A stretch of DNA of 64,000 nt from assembly GCF_028471905.1 (NCBI RefSeq), contig NZ_CP116902.1, forward strand, positions 594,501 through 658,500. The letters run 5' to 3'. The notes below the pieces were generated by a model, which saw only the letters and a program-made list of their open reading frames with translations, did not search any database and had not been told where the DNA came from. The first letter of the stretch is position 1. Each line of letters begins with the position of its first letter. Shown here in pieces: positions 42,092 to 49,022 of the stretch. The stretch comes from Aneurinibacillus uraniidurans (GTDB taxonomy: Bacteria > Bacillota > Bacilli > Aneurinibacillales > Aneurinibacillaceae). The position numbers and the translations under genes were made by a program.

Positions 42092-42970
42092 ATGGAGTTT
42101 CGACAACTTGAATATTTTACAGAGGTGGCAAAGCAGCTTAACTTTACAAAGGCAGCTGAGCAATTGTGCATAGCCCAGTCTGCGATTAGTAAAAGCATCA
42201 AGAAGCTAGAGGAGGATCTCGGTGTACTGCTGTTTAATCGGATTGATAAAAAAGTCATGTTAACAGCAGAAGGAGAAGTCCTATTACGGCATGCACGGCG
42301 GATTCTGGAGCAAGTTCGGCATGCGCAGGAAGAAATCGAAGAAATGCGTGGATTGGAGAAAGGGGAAGTGCGAATTGGCTTGCCTTCGATGGTCGGTTCG
42401 TATTACTTTCCGGGCATTATTCTGGATTTTAAGAAACGGTATCCGCATCTGCAGTTTACGTTGTATGAACAAGGCACGATGAAAGTGCAGCGCATGATCA
42501 GCAATGGAGATATTGATATGGGTGTGATTGTGCAGGATACGATTGCGGATGATTTAGAAGCTGTGCCATTTCTGGAGGAAGAGATGTGTGTGTGTGTTCC
42601 GAAAGGTCATCCTTTTGCGGAACGGGAATCCGTCACGTATGAAGAAGTAGCACGGGAGCCGCTGGTTTTGTTTCAGGAAGGGTATTTTCAGCGCGAGCTT
42701 ATTGCAGAGGCAGGACGCAGAATGGGCGTACCGCTGACCGTGCGATTTGAGACGAATCAGATTTCGCTTTTGAAGTCGCTTGTGGCGAGAGGGAGTGGAA
42801 TTACGTTGTTTTTGCACATGGTTGTGGCGAATGACCCGGATCTTGTTGCGGTATCACTTCAACCACCTGTTTATTTAAAGTTGGCGATTGCCTGGAAAAA
42901 ACATGCGTATTTGTCGCTGGCCAACCAGGAGTTTTTGTCCTTTCTTATGGAGCGGACAGCGGCACGGTAA
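42092..42970 (+). CDS. LysR-family transcriptional regulator
   Basis: A 292-residue regulator. The N-terminal winged helix is MEFRQLEYFTEVAKQLNFTK, then AAEQLCIAQSAISKSIKKLE. The linker helix and the two-subdomain effector domain follow from about residue 90 (GEVRIGLPSMVGSYYFPGII). It resembles the CynR/YwbI-type members that control divergent transporter genes. AT-rich dyads lie in the 42000-42080 intergenic region, but I could not fix one T-N11-A site. ATG follows GAGGGAGGGGCA. Confidence 0.93.
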   Translation: MEFRQLEYFTEVAKQLNFTKAAEQLCIAQSAISKSIKKLEEDLGVLLFNRIDKKVMLTAEGEVLLRHARRILEQVRHAQEEIEEMRGLEKGEVRIGLPSMVGSYYFPGIILDFKKRYPHLQFTLYEQGTMKVQRMISNGDIDMGVIVQDTIADDLEAVPFLEEEMCVCVPKGHPFAERESVTYEEVAREPLVLFQEGYFQRELIAEAGRRMGVPLTVRFETNQISLLKSLVARGSGITLFLHMVVANDPDLVAVSLQPPVYLKLAIAWKKHAYLSLANQEFLSFLMERTAAR

Positions 42971-42974
42971 ATAT

Positions 42975-43006
42975 AAAAAGCGGGATAGTCTGAGCTATCC
43001 CGCTTG
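42975..43006. terminator. Terminator between the LysR gene and yutI
   Basis: AAGCGGGATAG pairs perfectly with CTATCCCGCTT around a 6-base loop. The T-run is on the minus strand (TTTTTATA), so it serves yutI best. Confidence 0.85.
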
Positions 43007-43014
43007 ATCGTTTA

Positions 43015-43245
43015 TTAGAACACTTGACGAACTTCAACGATGCCTTCTACTTCTTCTACAAGTGCACGCTCAATGCCTGATTTCAGTGTAATGGTAGAGC
43101 TTGGGCAGCTGCCGCATGCACCGTGCAGACGAACTTCAACGATCCCTTCGTCTGTAACATTAACGAGTTCGCAGTCGCCTCCGTCACGCTGAAGGAACGG
43201 ACGCAGTTTATTTAAAACCTCTTGTACTTCATCAAACTTTGTCAT
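43015..43245 (-). CDS. yutI: NifU-like iron-sulfur scaffold protein YutI
   Basis: A 76-residue NifU C-terminal-type domain. The cluster-binding motif is CGSCPSS (Cys44, Cys47), preceded by [15 protein letters not shown] and VRLHGAC. Such Nfu proteins carry iron-sulfur clusters to target enzymes; lipoyl synthase, encoded in this window, is a known client type. It is shorter at the N-terminus than B. subtilis YutI. ATG 43245 lies eleven bases after GGAG; a GTG at 43266 would add seven residues. Confidence 0.9.
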   Translation of the reverse strand: MTKFDEVQEVLNKLRPFLQRDGGDCELVNVTDEGIVEVRLHGACGSCPSSTITLKSGIERALVEEVEGIVEVRQVF

Positions 43246-43447
43246 AAGGTTATTCACTCCTTTCACAATACTTATTATTATAGTATCCTTTTCGTAAGAA
43301 ATCTATGGTTTTCCCCTTGCTTAAAGCATACGATGTGTTTTAAACTTATAAAACAGAGTGTCTTACACGGAAATGATTCGCAAAACGTTTAGGCTATAAT
43401 AATATGGTAAAATAAAAAATGTTATCCACCACAAAAAGGAGATCGAC

Positions 43448-44371
43448 ATGAACATATACAGCAATGTTAAAGAATTGATTGGTAATACCCCAATCGTAGA
43501 GATTCATTCTTATCCACTACCAGAAGGAGTTCGCCTGTTTGCCAAACTGGAGTATTTCAATCCTGGCGGTAGTGTAAAAGATAGATTAGGTGTAGAATTA
43601 ATTCGAGATGCAGAAGAGCGCGGTGTATTAAAGCCAGGCGGCACGATTATTGAACCGACAGCTGGGAACACAGGCATCGGACTGGCACTGGCGGCGGTTG
43701 GTACAGGATACCGCGTAATCTTTGTCGTACCGGAGAAATTCTCATTAGAGAAGCAGACTTTGATGCGTGCGCTTGGTGCGGAAGTCGTTAATACGCCGAC
43801 TGCCCAGGGGATGAAAGGTGCGATCGAGAAAGCAAAGCAGCTCGAGCAAGAAATTGAAGGGGCATTTTGCCCGCAGCAATTCGGCAATCCGGCAAACCCG
43901 GCAGCGCACTATAAGACGACTGGACCGGAAATTTGGGAACAGATGGACGGGAATGTTGATGTATTTGTCGCAGGTGCAGGCTCGGGCGGCACGTTTATGG
44001 GTACAGCCCGCTATTTGAAAGAGAAAAATCCAGCGATCAAAACGGTCATTGTGGAACCGGAAGGCTCTATCCTGAACGGAGGAGAATCAGGTCCACATAA
44101 AACGGAAGGGATCGGGATGGAATTCCTGCCGCCGTTTATGGACACCGCTTATTTTGATGCCATTCATACGATATCGGATGCAGATGCATTTCGTCATGTG
44201 AAAGAGCTGGCTTCACAGGAAGGGATATTGGTAGGTAGTTCGGCGGGTGCCGCACTTCATGCTGCGCTTCTTGAAGCGAAACAGGCGAAGCCAGGCACGA
44301 ATATTGTGATGATTTTTGCAGATAGTAGTGAGCGCTATTTAAGCCAAAAAATTTATGAGGAGGGCATCTAA
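43448..44371 (+). CDS. mccA: O-acetylserine-dependent cystathionine beta-synthase MccA
   Basis: A 307-residue PLP enzyme of the cysteine synthase fold, the same length as B. subtilis MccA (YrhA). The PLP lysine is Lys44 in NPGGSVKDR. TAGNTGIG binds substrate, GSGGT binds the PLP phosphate, and SSAGAA contacts the ring nitrogen. MccA joins homocysteine with O-acetylserine to cystathionine, the first step of reverse transsulfuration. The following mccB, three bases downstream, supports this over plain cysteine synthase. ATG follows AAAGGAGATCGAC. A TATAAT at 43395-43400 is a likely -10. Confidence 0.92.
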   Translation: MNIYSNVKELIGNTPIVEIHSYPLPEGVRLFAKLEYFNPGGSVKDRLGVELIRDAEERGVLKPGGTIIEPTAGNTGIGLALAAVGTGYRVIFVVPEKFSLEKQTLMRALGAEVVNTPTAQGMKGAIEKAKQLEQEIEGAFCPQQFGNPANPAAHYKTTGPEIWEQMDGNVDVFVAGAGSGGTFMGTARYLKEKNPAIKTVIVEPEGSILNGGESGPHKTEGIGMEFLPPFMDTAYFDAIHTISDADAFRHVKELASQEGILVGSSAGAALHAALLEAKQAKPGTNIVMIFADSSERYLSQKIYEEGI

Positions 44372-44374
44372 ATC

Positions 44375-45508
44375 ATGCGAATGAAAACGAAATTAATACA
44401 TGGTGGTGTAGATGGAGATCCGCATACTGGCGCGGTCAATGTGCCGATCTATCAGGTTAGCACATATAAACAGGAAGCAGTAGGCAAACATAAAGGATAT
44501 GAATATTCCCGCACAGGCAACCCGACTCGCCACGCGGTTGAGGAATACATCGCGGATGTGGAAGGCGGCGTGCGCGGCTTTGCGTTTGCTTCCGGTATGG
44601 CGGCTCTGTCAACGATTGTGTCGATGTATAACGCAGGCGATCATTTTGTTGTCGGCGATGATGTATACGGCGGTACGTACCGTGTGCTGACGAAAGTGTT
44701 CAATCGTTTTGGGGTGGATGTGACATTTGTGGACACAAGCAGTGCGGAAGCTGTTCGCGGAGCGATCGGTCCGAACACAAAAGCAGTCATCTTGGAAAGC
44801 CCAAGTAACCCACTTTTGAAAGTGACAGACATTGCAGCGGTTGCGGAAGTAACGAAAGAAAAAGGTATCTTACTGATTGTGGACAATACGTTCATGACAC
44901 CATATTGGCAGAATCCGCTTCAACTCGGTGCGGATATTGTGTTCCATAGTGCCACAAAATACTTGGGTGGACACAGTGATGTAGTAGCTGGCCTTGTAGT
45001 TGTAAAAGACGCAGAACTTGGTGAGCAGCTGCATTTCGTTCAGAATTCGATTGGCGCCGTACTTGGGCCGCAAGATTCGTATTACTTGCTGCGCGGCATG
45101 AAAACACTCGGTGTACGCATGGAAGAGCATGAAGCGAATGCTCGTCGTATTGCAAAATGGCTGAGTGAGCGCAGTGACATTGTGAGCGTCTACTATCCAG
45201 GTCTGGAAAATCATCCAGGACACGATATCGCGGCTAAACAAGCACGTGGTTTTGGCGGAATGATTTCATTTGATGTTGGCAGCCGTGAGCGTGCGGAACA
45301 AGTGCTGTCTCGGACGAAAATCTTTACACTGGCTGAGAGCCTTGGCGCGGTAGAGAGTCTGATTTCCGTTCCAGCACAGATGACGCATGCTTCCATTCCG
45401 GCAGAACGTCGAGCGGAACTTGGGATTACAGATGGTCTCGTTCGTATCTCAGTCGGCATTGAGGATGTCGAAGACTTGATTGAAGAATTAGAACAGGCAC
45501 TTGCCTAG
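44375..45508 (+). CDS. mccB: Cystathionine gamma-lyase / homocysteine gamma-lyase MccB
   Basis: A 377-residue PLP enzyme of the Cys/Met metabolism family. Motifs: YSRTGNPTR (substrate tyrosine and Arg), SGMAALSTIVSMYNAGDH, and the PLP lysine in HSATKYLGGHSD (about 196). The SVGIEDVEDLIEEL ending is characteristic. MccB cleaves cystathionine to cysteine, 2-oxobutyrate and ammonia. The operon with mccA thus converts methionine-derived homocysteine to cysteine. This links to the methionine salvage and SAM-controlled genes at 11-16 kb. The ATG is 3 codons into a start region after GGAGGGCATCTAAATC. Confidence 0.94.
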   Translation: MRMKTKLIHGGVDGDPHTGAVNVPIYQVSTYKQEAVGKHKGYEYSRTGNPTRHAVEEYIADVEGGVRGFAFASGMAALSTIVSMYNAGDHFVVGDDVYGGTYRVLTKVFNRFGVDVTFVDTSSAEAVRGAIGPNTKAVILESPSNPLLKVTDIAAVAEVTKEKGILLIVDNTFMTPYWQNPLQLGADIVFHSATKYLGGHSDVVAGLVVVKDAELGEQLHFVQNSIGAVLGPQDSYYLLRGMKTLGVRMEEHEANARRIAKWLSERSDIVSVYYPGLENHPGHDIAAKQARGFGGMISFDVGSRERAEQVLSRTKIFTLAESLGAVESLISVPAQMTHASIPAERRAELGITDGLVRISVGIEDVEDLIEELEQALA

Positions 45509-45556
45509 GTAGTACGTACACATGCAAGTGAATCTATGCAGATAGGGTGAGAAGCG

Positions 45557-45820
45557 ATGCGCCCGATGGTGGAGTTTTGTGCCAGTAACTTAGGAATTGG
45601 TTCTGAGCTGGCAAAGAAGGTACTGGAAGAAGACCCGGACGTTGATGTGCTGGAATACGGGTGTCTGGGCAATTGTGGGCAATGTTTTGTCCAGCCGTAT
45701 GCGCTTGTCAATGGTACACTGATTGCGGCGGATACCGGAGAAGAGCTGCTTGCAGCGATTCGTACGCACATTATAGCGCGTAAAAAAGAAGATGAAGAGT
45801 GGAAAAAGCTTGGATTTTAA
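45557..45820 (+). CDS. yuzB: YuzB family protein (DUF1450)
   Basis: An 87-residue protein of the UPF0349/DUF1450 family. It starts MRPMVEFCASNLG and has the cysteine-rich centre YGCLGNCGQCFVQPYALVNG, similar to thioredoxin-like [2Fe-2S] ferredoxin remnants. It may bind iron-sulfur or act in redox chemistry; function is not established. It sits in the yut/yuz neighbourhood as in B. subtilis, near yutI. GGGTGAGAAGCG precedes the ATG. Confidence 0.92.
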   Translation: MRPMVEFCASNLGIGSELAKKVLEEDPDVDVLEYGCLGNCGQCFVQPYALVNGTLIAADTGEELLAAIRTHIIARKKEDEEWKKLGF

Positions 45821-45840
45821 CCATTCCAGTGACTAATGTA

Positions 45841-45884
45841 GAAAGAGGCTGTCCCGAAGTTATCTGTGGGCCAGCCTCTTTTTT
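45841..45884 (+). terminator. Terminator after yuzB, GAGGCTG family
   Basis: AAAGAGGCTGTCCC pairs with GGGCCAGCCTCTTT around a 12-base loop, followed by T. An almost identical copy in the same orientation lies at 46258-46300, on the other side of the small membrane protein gene. Confidence 0.9.
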
Positions 45885-45895
45885 ATTGGCACAAA

Positions 45896-46162
45896 CTACC
45901 TTACTCTAGTAAAAAATATTGACCATGCAGCATAGAAAGAAACAGCTGCAACTACAAAAGAAAAAACGACCAGCCATTTTTGCTCTTTCTTACCTATTAG
46001 CATGATGCCCTGGATTGTCATTGATATCCCAAGAAAAAATGATATAAGTTCCACTGGTATGTAATTATGTTCTGGGCTAGATAGCAGATTTATGGTGGAC
46101 ATAACTAGGACAACAACACTTACTATCATTTGAGCAATGCGCAGTTTTTTCTCTAACGCCAT
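45896..46162 (-). CDS. Small three-helix membrane protein, unknown
   Basis: An 88-residue protein with three predicted transmembrane helices (about 12-30, 36-55, 63-82), separated by short loops; residues PEHNYIPVELISFFLGIS join helices 1 and 2. It resembles the DUF3953/YczI-type small membrane proteins only in outline. ATG 46162 follows AGGAGGAAGAAAA. The base composition is lower in GC than its neighbours, and the gene lies between two directly repeated terminator hairpins on the opposite strand sense, which suggests a recently inserted cassette. Confidence 0.7.
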   Translation of the reverse strand: MALEKKLRIAQMIVSVVVLVMSTINLLSSPEHNYIPVELISFFLGISMTIQGIMLIGKKEQKWLVVFSFVVAAVSFYAAWSIFFTRVR

Positions 46163-46257
46163 TTTTCTTCCTCCTGATTCTGTAAATACAGAAGAAATAT
46201 ATTCGACTTTATTCACCTTCTTTCCTCTATACAGTTACGGTTTTATAAAACTATAAA

Positions 46258-46300
46258 GAAAGAGGCTGGCCCGAAGTTACCTTTGGGCTAGCCTCTTTCT
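46258..46300. terminator. Terminator copy 2, GAGGCTG family
   Basis: AAGAGGCTGGCCC pairs with GGGCTAGCCTCTT around a 12-base loop. It differs from the copy at 45841 at few positions. Its A-rich left side gives a T-run on the minus strand, so it ends mqnE there. Confidence 0.85.
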
Positions 46301-46311
46301 TATAGCAGTTA

Positions 46312-47418
46312 TTAATATTCTTTAATAATATTGTAGAACGTATCACGTTCAATCGGCTGTTTGCCAGCTCCTTTAATAAGCCAGACAAGCTCGTCGCGGG
46401 TAAGGCCGGACTGAGTCAGGGCACCTACTGCATGGCTGATGCGTTCTTCCACGAGTGTACCGTGAATGTCAGATGAACCGAAGTTAACTGCCATTTGGGT
46501 CAGTTGTGTCCCGATGTTAATCCAGTACGCTTTCACGTGAGGGAAGTTATCGAGCATCAGGCGGCTGATCGCCATTGTTTTCATATCGTCAAACGCGGAT
46601 GTGCGGCGCTTGATGGAAGCTGTTACTGTCTTTGGTTGAATCGCAAGCGGGATAAAGACCATGAATCCGTTTGTATCATCCTGCAGCTCACGCAAACGCA
46701 TCATATGAATGAGACGTTCTTCCAGCTTTTCGATGGAACCATACAGCATCGTTGCATGTGTTTTCATGCCGAGATTGTGTGCAAGACGGTGTACATTCAG
46801 CCATTCGTCTGTGCTTGCTTTTTCTGGGCTCATTTTCGCACGGTATTCTTCTGTTAGAATCTCCGCACCGCCGCCTGGAAGTGTATCGAGACCAGCTTTT
46901 ACGAGTTCTTTGAGCACTTCTTCTTCTGTTAGTCCAGCGATTCGTGCGAAGAAAACGATTTCAGCGCCGGTGTACGCTTTGATCGTCACATCTGGATAAT
47001 GTTTTTTAAGCGTGCGAATTGTATCGAGATAATAGTCAAACGGCACAGTATGGTTGTGTCCGCCTACGATATGGAATTCGCGTGTAGTTGGCGTGTAGCC
47101 TTTTGCTACATATTCAAGCAGATCATCGGTACTCATGGTGTATGCGCCTTCTTCGCCTGGCTCACGACGGAAGCCGCAGAATGCACAGTGCGCTTCACAC
47201 ACGTTTGTTGGATTGATGTACATGTTTTCGATAAAGTAAACGTTGTTGCCATTCTTGCGCATGTTAACCATATTGGCAAGCTGACCGATTGTTAACAGAT
47301 CGTTCGAATTATATAGGGTCATGCCGTCTTCAAGCGACAGGCGTTCACCGGCTTCGACTTTTTCAATGATCGGAAATAGCGACTGATCCTGAATAAAAGG
47401 TTGGGTAAAGGTACTCAT
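46312..47418 (-). CDS. mqnE: Aminofutalosine synthase
   Basis: A 368-residue radical SAM enzyme. The cluster motif is CEAHCAFC (Cys74, Cys78, Cys81). GGHNHTVPFDYYLDTIRTLK and LDTLPGGGAEILTEEYRAKM, and HATMLYGSIE match MqnE, which joins SAM-derived adenosyl radical to 3-[(1-carboxyvinyl)oxy]benzoate in the futalosine route to menaquinone. MqnC is similar but lacks parts of this pattern. ATG 47418 follows GAGGAGGAAG. No other mqn gene is nearby. Presence of this gene implies menaquinone by the futalosine route and not the classic men pathway. Confidence 0.85.
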   Translation of the reverse strand: MSTFTQPFIQDQSLFPIIEKVEAGERLSLEDGMTLYNSNDLLTIGQLANMVNMRKNGNNVYFIENMYINPTNVCEAHCAFCGFRREPGEEGAYTMSTDDLLEYVAKGYTPTTREFHIVGGHNHTVPFDYYLDTIRTLKKHYPDVTIKAYTGAEIVFFARIAGLTEEEVLKELVKAGLDTLPGGGAEILTEEYRAKMSPEKASTDEWLNVHRLAHNLGMKTHATMLYGSIEKLEERLIHMMRLRELQDDTNGFMVFIPLAIQPKTVTASIKRRTSAFDDMKTMAISRLMLDNFPHVKAYWINIGTQLTQMAVNFGSSDIHGTLVEERISHAVGALTQSGLTRDELVWLIKGAGKQPIERDTFYNIIKEY

Positions 47419-47585
47419 TATTTTCTTCCTCCTCGTATGATGCTTGGAGAGTGCTTCCGTACTCATGTATAAGTTTGCATTCTTTTCAATTATAGAAGTA
47501 ATTCACGAATCCAACAAGACACGAAGCTGGAAAAGCAGGAAGTAAGAAAGTATGTATACATTTTTGTATAGAAACGTTGTAAACC

Positions 47586-47614
47586 TTGAGGGAGAAGAAA
47601 AGGTGGGGTATACT
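47586..47614 (+). promoter_or_regulatory. Promoter of the erpA/yutM gene
   Basis: TTGAGG (47586-47591) and TATACT (47609-47614) with a 17-base spacer, 44 bases before the start codon. Confidence 0.65.
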
Positions 47615-47657
47615 ATAGAAAGAGGACGATATGTCCGATGAGGAGGGAAATGATTCC

Positions 47658-48011
47658 ATGATTAACCTTACGGAAAGTGCAGCTCGCAAGATTCACGAAA
47701 TGATTGAAAGCGAAAATAATGACCAGCTTTTCCTGCGTGTGGGTGTTCGTCCAGGTGGGTGTAGCGGGTTTTCATATGGAATGGGTTTTGATGATGAAGC
47801 GCATGATGACGATGTAAGCTTTGAATTGCATGACGTAAAAGTTGTGGTGGATAAGGATAGTATTCGCTATCTTGAAGGTGTGACGATTGATTTTAAAGAA
47901 TCCATGATGGGCGGAGGGTTCACGATTGATAACCCGAACGCAAGCGCATCATGCGGCTGCGGTTCTTCGTTCCGTACGAAAGAAGAAGCGGGTACGCCGG
48001 GCGATTGCTAG
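47658..48011 (+). CDS. erpA: HesB/IscA-type iron-sulfur insertion protein (YutM/ErpA)
   Basis: A 117-residue A-type carrier protein. Cluster ligands are Cys35 in RPGGCSGFSYGM and Cys99/Cys101 in SASCGCGSSF; a further Cys ends the protein. It delivers iron-sulfur clusters to apoenzymes and corresponds to B. subtilis YutM. It is the third iron-sulfur-related gene in the window, with yutI and lipA. ATG 47658 is eleven bases after AGGAGG; the upstream in-frame ATG at 47631 precedes that site. Confidence 0.93.
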   Translation: MINLTESAARKIHEMIESENNDQLFLRVGVRPGGCSGFSYGMGFDDEAHDDDVSFELHDVKVVVDKDSIRYLEGVTIDFKESMMGGGFTIDNPNASASCGCGSSFRTKEEAGTPGDC

Positions 48012-48131
48012 ATTTTTCGGCTCGTTAGTGAGTCGTACAATGTACGCCAGTTTAGAACGGAGGGTTACGTATTTGACCTGTTACGGGTTATATACGTCAC
48101 TCTCGATAAAGTGAAAAAAGACACCATGTAT

Positions 48132-48175
48132 AGCACCTCTTGACGTATTTCCAAATACGTTGGGAGGTGCTTTTT
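48132..48175 (+). terminator. Terminator after erpA
   Basis: AGCACCTCTTGACGTATTT pairs with AAATACGTTGGGAGGTGCT around a 2-base turn, followed by TTTTT. Confidence 0.9.
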
Positions 48176-48552
48176 GTGTTATGGCAGGGTTACGAACTAT
48201 TAAGAAGCGGAATAAGTCGCCTGTACAGCAGCGAATGTTGAAGCATTTGAGGCAAAGCTGCTGGAGTTGCAGGCCGCTTTTGATTATTTTATATCCGCGA
48301 AAATTGGAGAGGGTATACGAGAATGAATTCACGCTGACTACTCCAATACATGGCGCTATTTCAAGGCATTACTTATAGAAGAGAAAAATTCGTATCATGC
48401 TCGAATATGATCGATATAGCTAAAATATCGAATCTGAATCTTTTCCGGTTTGTTCTGATTTCAGAACATTATGGGGGATGAGTTCATTTGTTTGCATCTG
48501 CAAGAGCCTCCGACCGGACAAGGCTTTCGAAACTCAGGGGGTTACGTTTGTA
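48176..48552. other. Intergenic stretch with possible decayed coding sequence
   Basis: No intact gene could be supported. One plus-strand frame at about 48222-48320 reads NVEAFEAKLLELQAAFDYFI and then stops; another at 48345-48410 reads TWRYFKALLIEEKNSYHARI. These look like fragments of a degraded gene with stops and frameshifts, but I cannot name the family. An open frame at 48160-48378 overlaps the terminator and is not convincing. Confidence 0.35.
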
Positions 48553-48720
48553 TTATTTGAACCAATCAATTAATCGTTGTACGATGATACCGCCTAGATA
48601 GATACCGACTATACCCAATATTCCTGGTAAAACAGGTGGGGCTGGAAGCGGTAATTTTAACAATTTAAAAACGGCTCCTACAACAAGCCCGGTTATCAGT
48701 GCCAATACCAATTCTTTCAT
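48553..48720 (-). CDS. XapX-domain membrane protein
   Basis: A 55-residue protein with two hydrophobic segments: LVLALITGLVVGAVFKLLKL and LPGILGIVGIYLGGIIVQRL. The linking LPLPAPPVLPG stretch and the IVGIYLG run match the XapX domain of small membrane proteins, usually encoded in bacteria near transport genes. Function is unknown. ATG at 48720 has GGAG ten bases upstream. It is too short for usual gene-length cut-offs. It lies alone between a decayed region and the GGDEF gene. Confidence 0.85.
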   Translation of the reverse strand: MKELVLALITGLVVGAVFKLLKLPLPAPPVLPGILGIVGIYLGGIIVQRLIDWFK

Positions 48721-48977
48721 TCTGATTCCACTCCATTATCAAGGTTTTGAAATTCTATACGATGGATATTTTACTATTATAATATGTTTGTTATTGGAAT
48801 AACCTCAAACTTATTATTTCAAACAACAACGTATGAACAGACATTCGGATATTTTCTCCGTTCCAAAAACGATCGTTTTTGAACAATAGCGTAATAAGGA
48901 TTGTTAATAACATCTCCTGTTTTTGGATACGAAATTATCCATTTATAGGAGGTGTTTTGTTTTGGCGTTAATAAAGA
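48721..48977. other. AT-rich intergenic region with two dyads
   Basis: It holds CAAAAACGATCGTTTTTG (48867-48884), a perfect 18-base palindrome, and a stem-loop at 48907-48962 (AACATCTCCT with AGGAGGTGTT, inner GGATA/TATCC) with T-rich flanks. The latter may be a terminator. No coding frame was found. Confidence 0.5.
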
Positions 48978-49006
48978 AAGAAGCGACCAGATAAAGGTCG
49001 CTTCTT
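48978..49006 (-). terminator. Terminator of the large GGDEF gene
   Basis: On the minus strand AAGAAGCGACC pairs with GGTCGCTTCT around a 7-base loop, followed by TTCTTTATT. Confidence 0.85.
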
Positions 49007-49022
49007 AAAATTTGAAGAGTTC

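Noticed and set aside
48160-48378. Plus-strand frame of 72 residues after erpA
   Set aside because: It begins inside the erpA terminator and has no convincing ribosome site; other frames look equally like decayed sequence.
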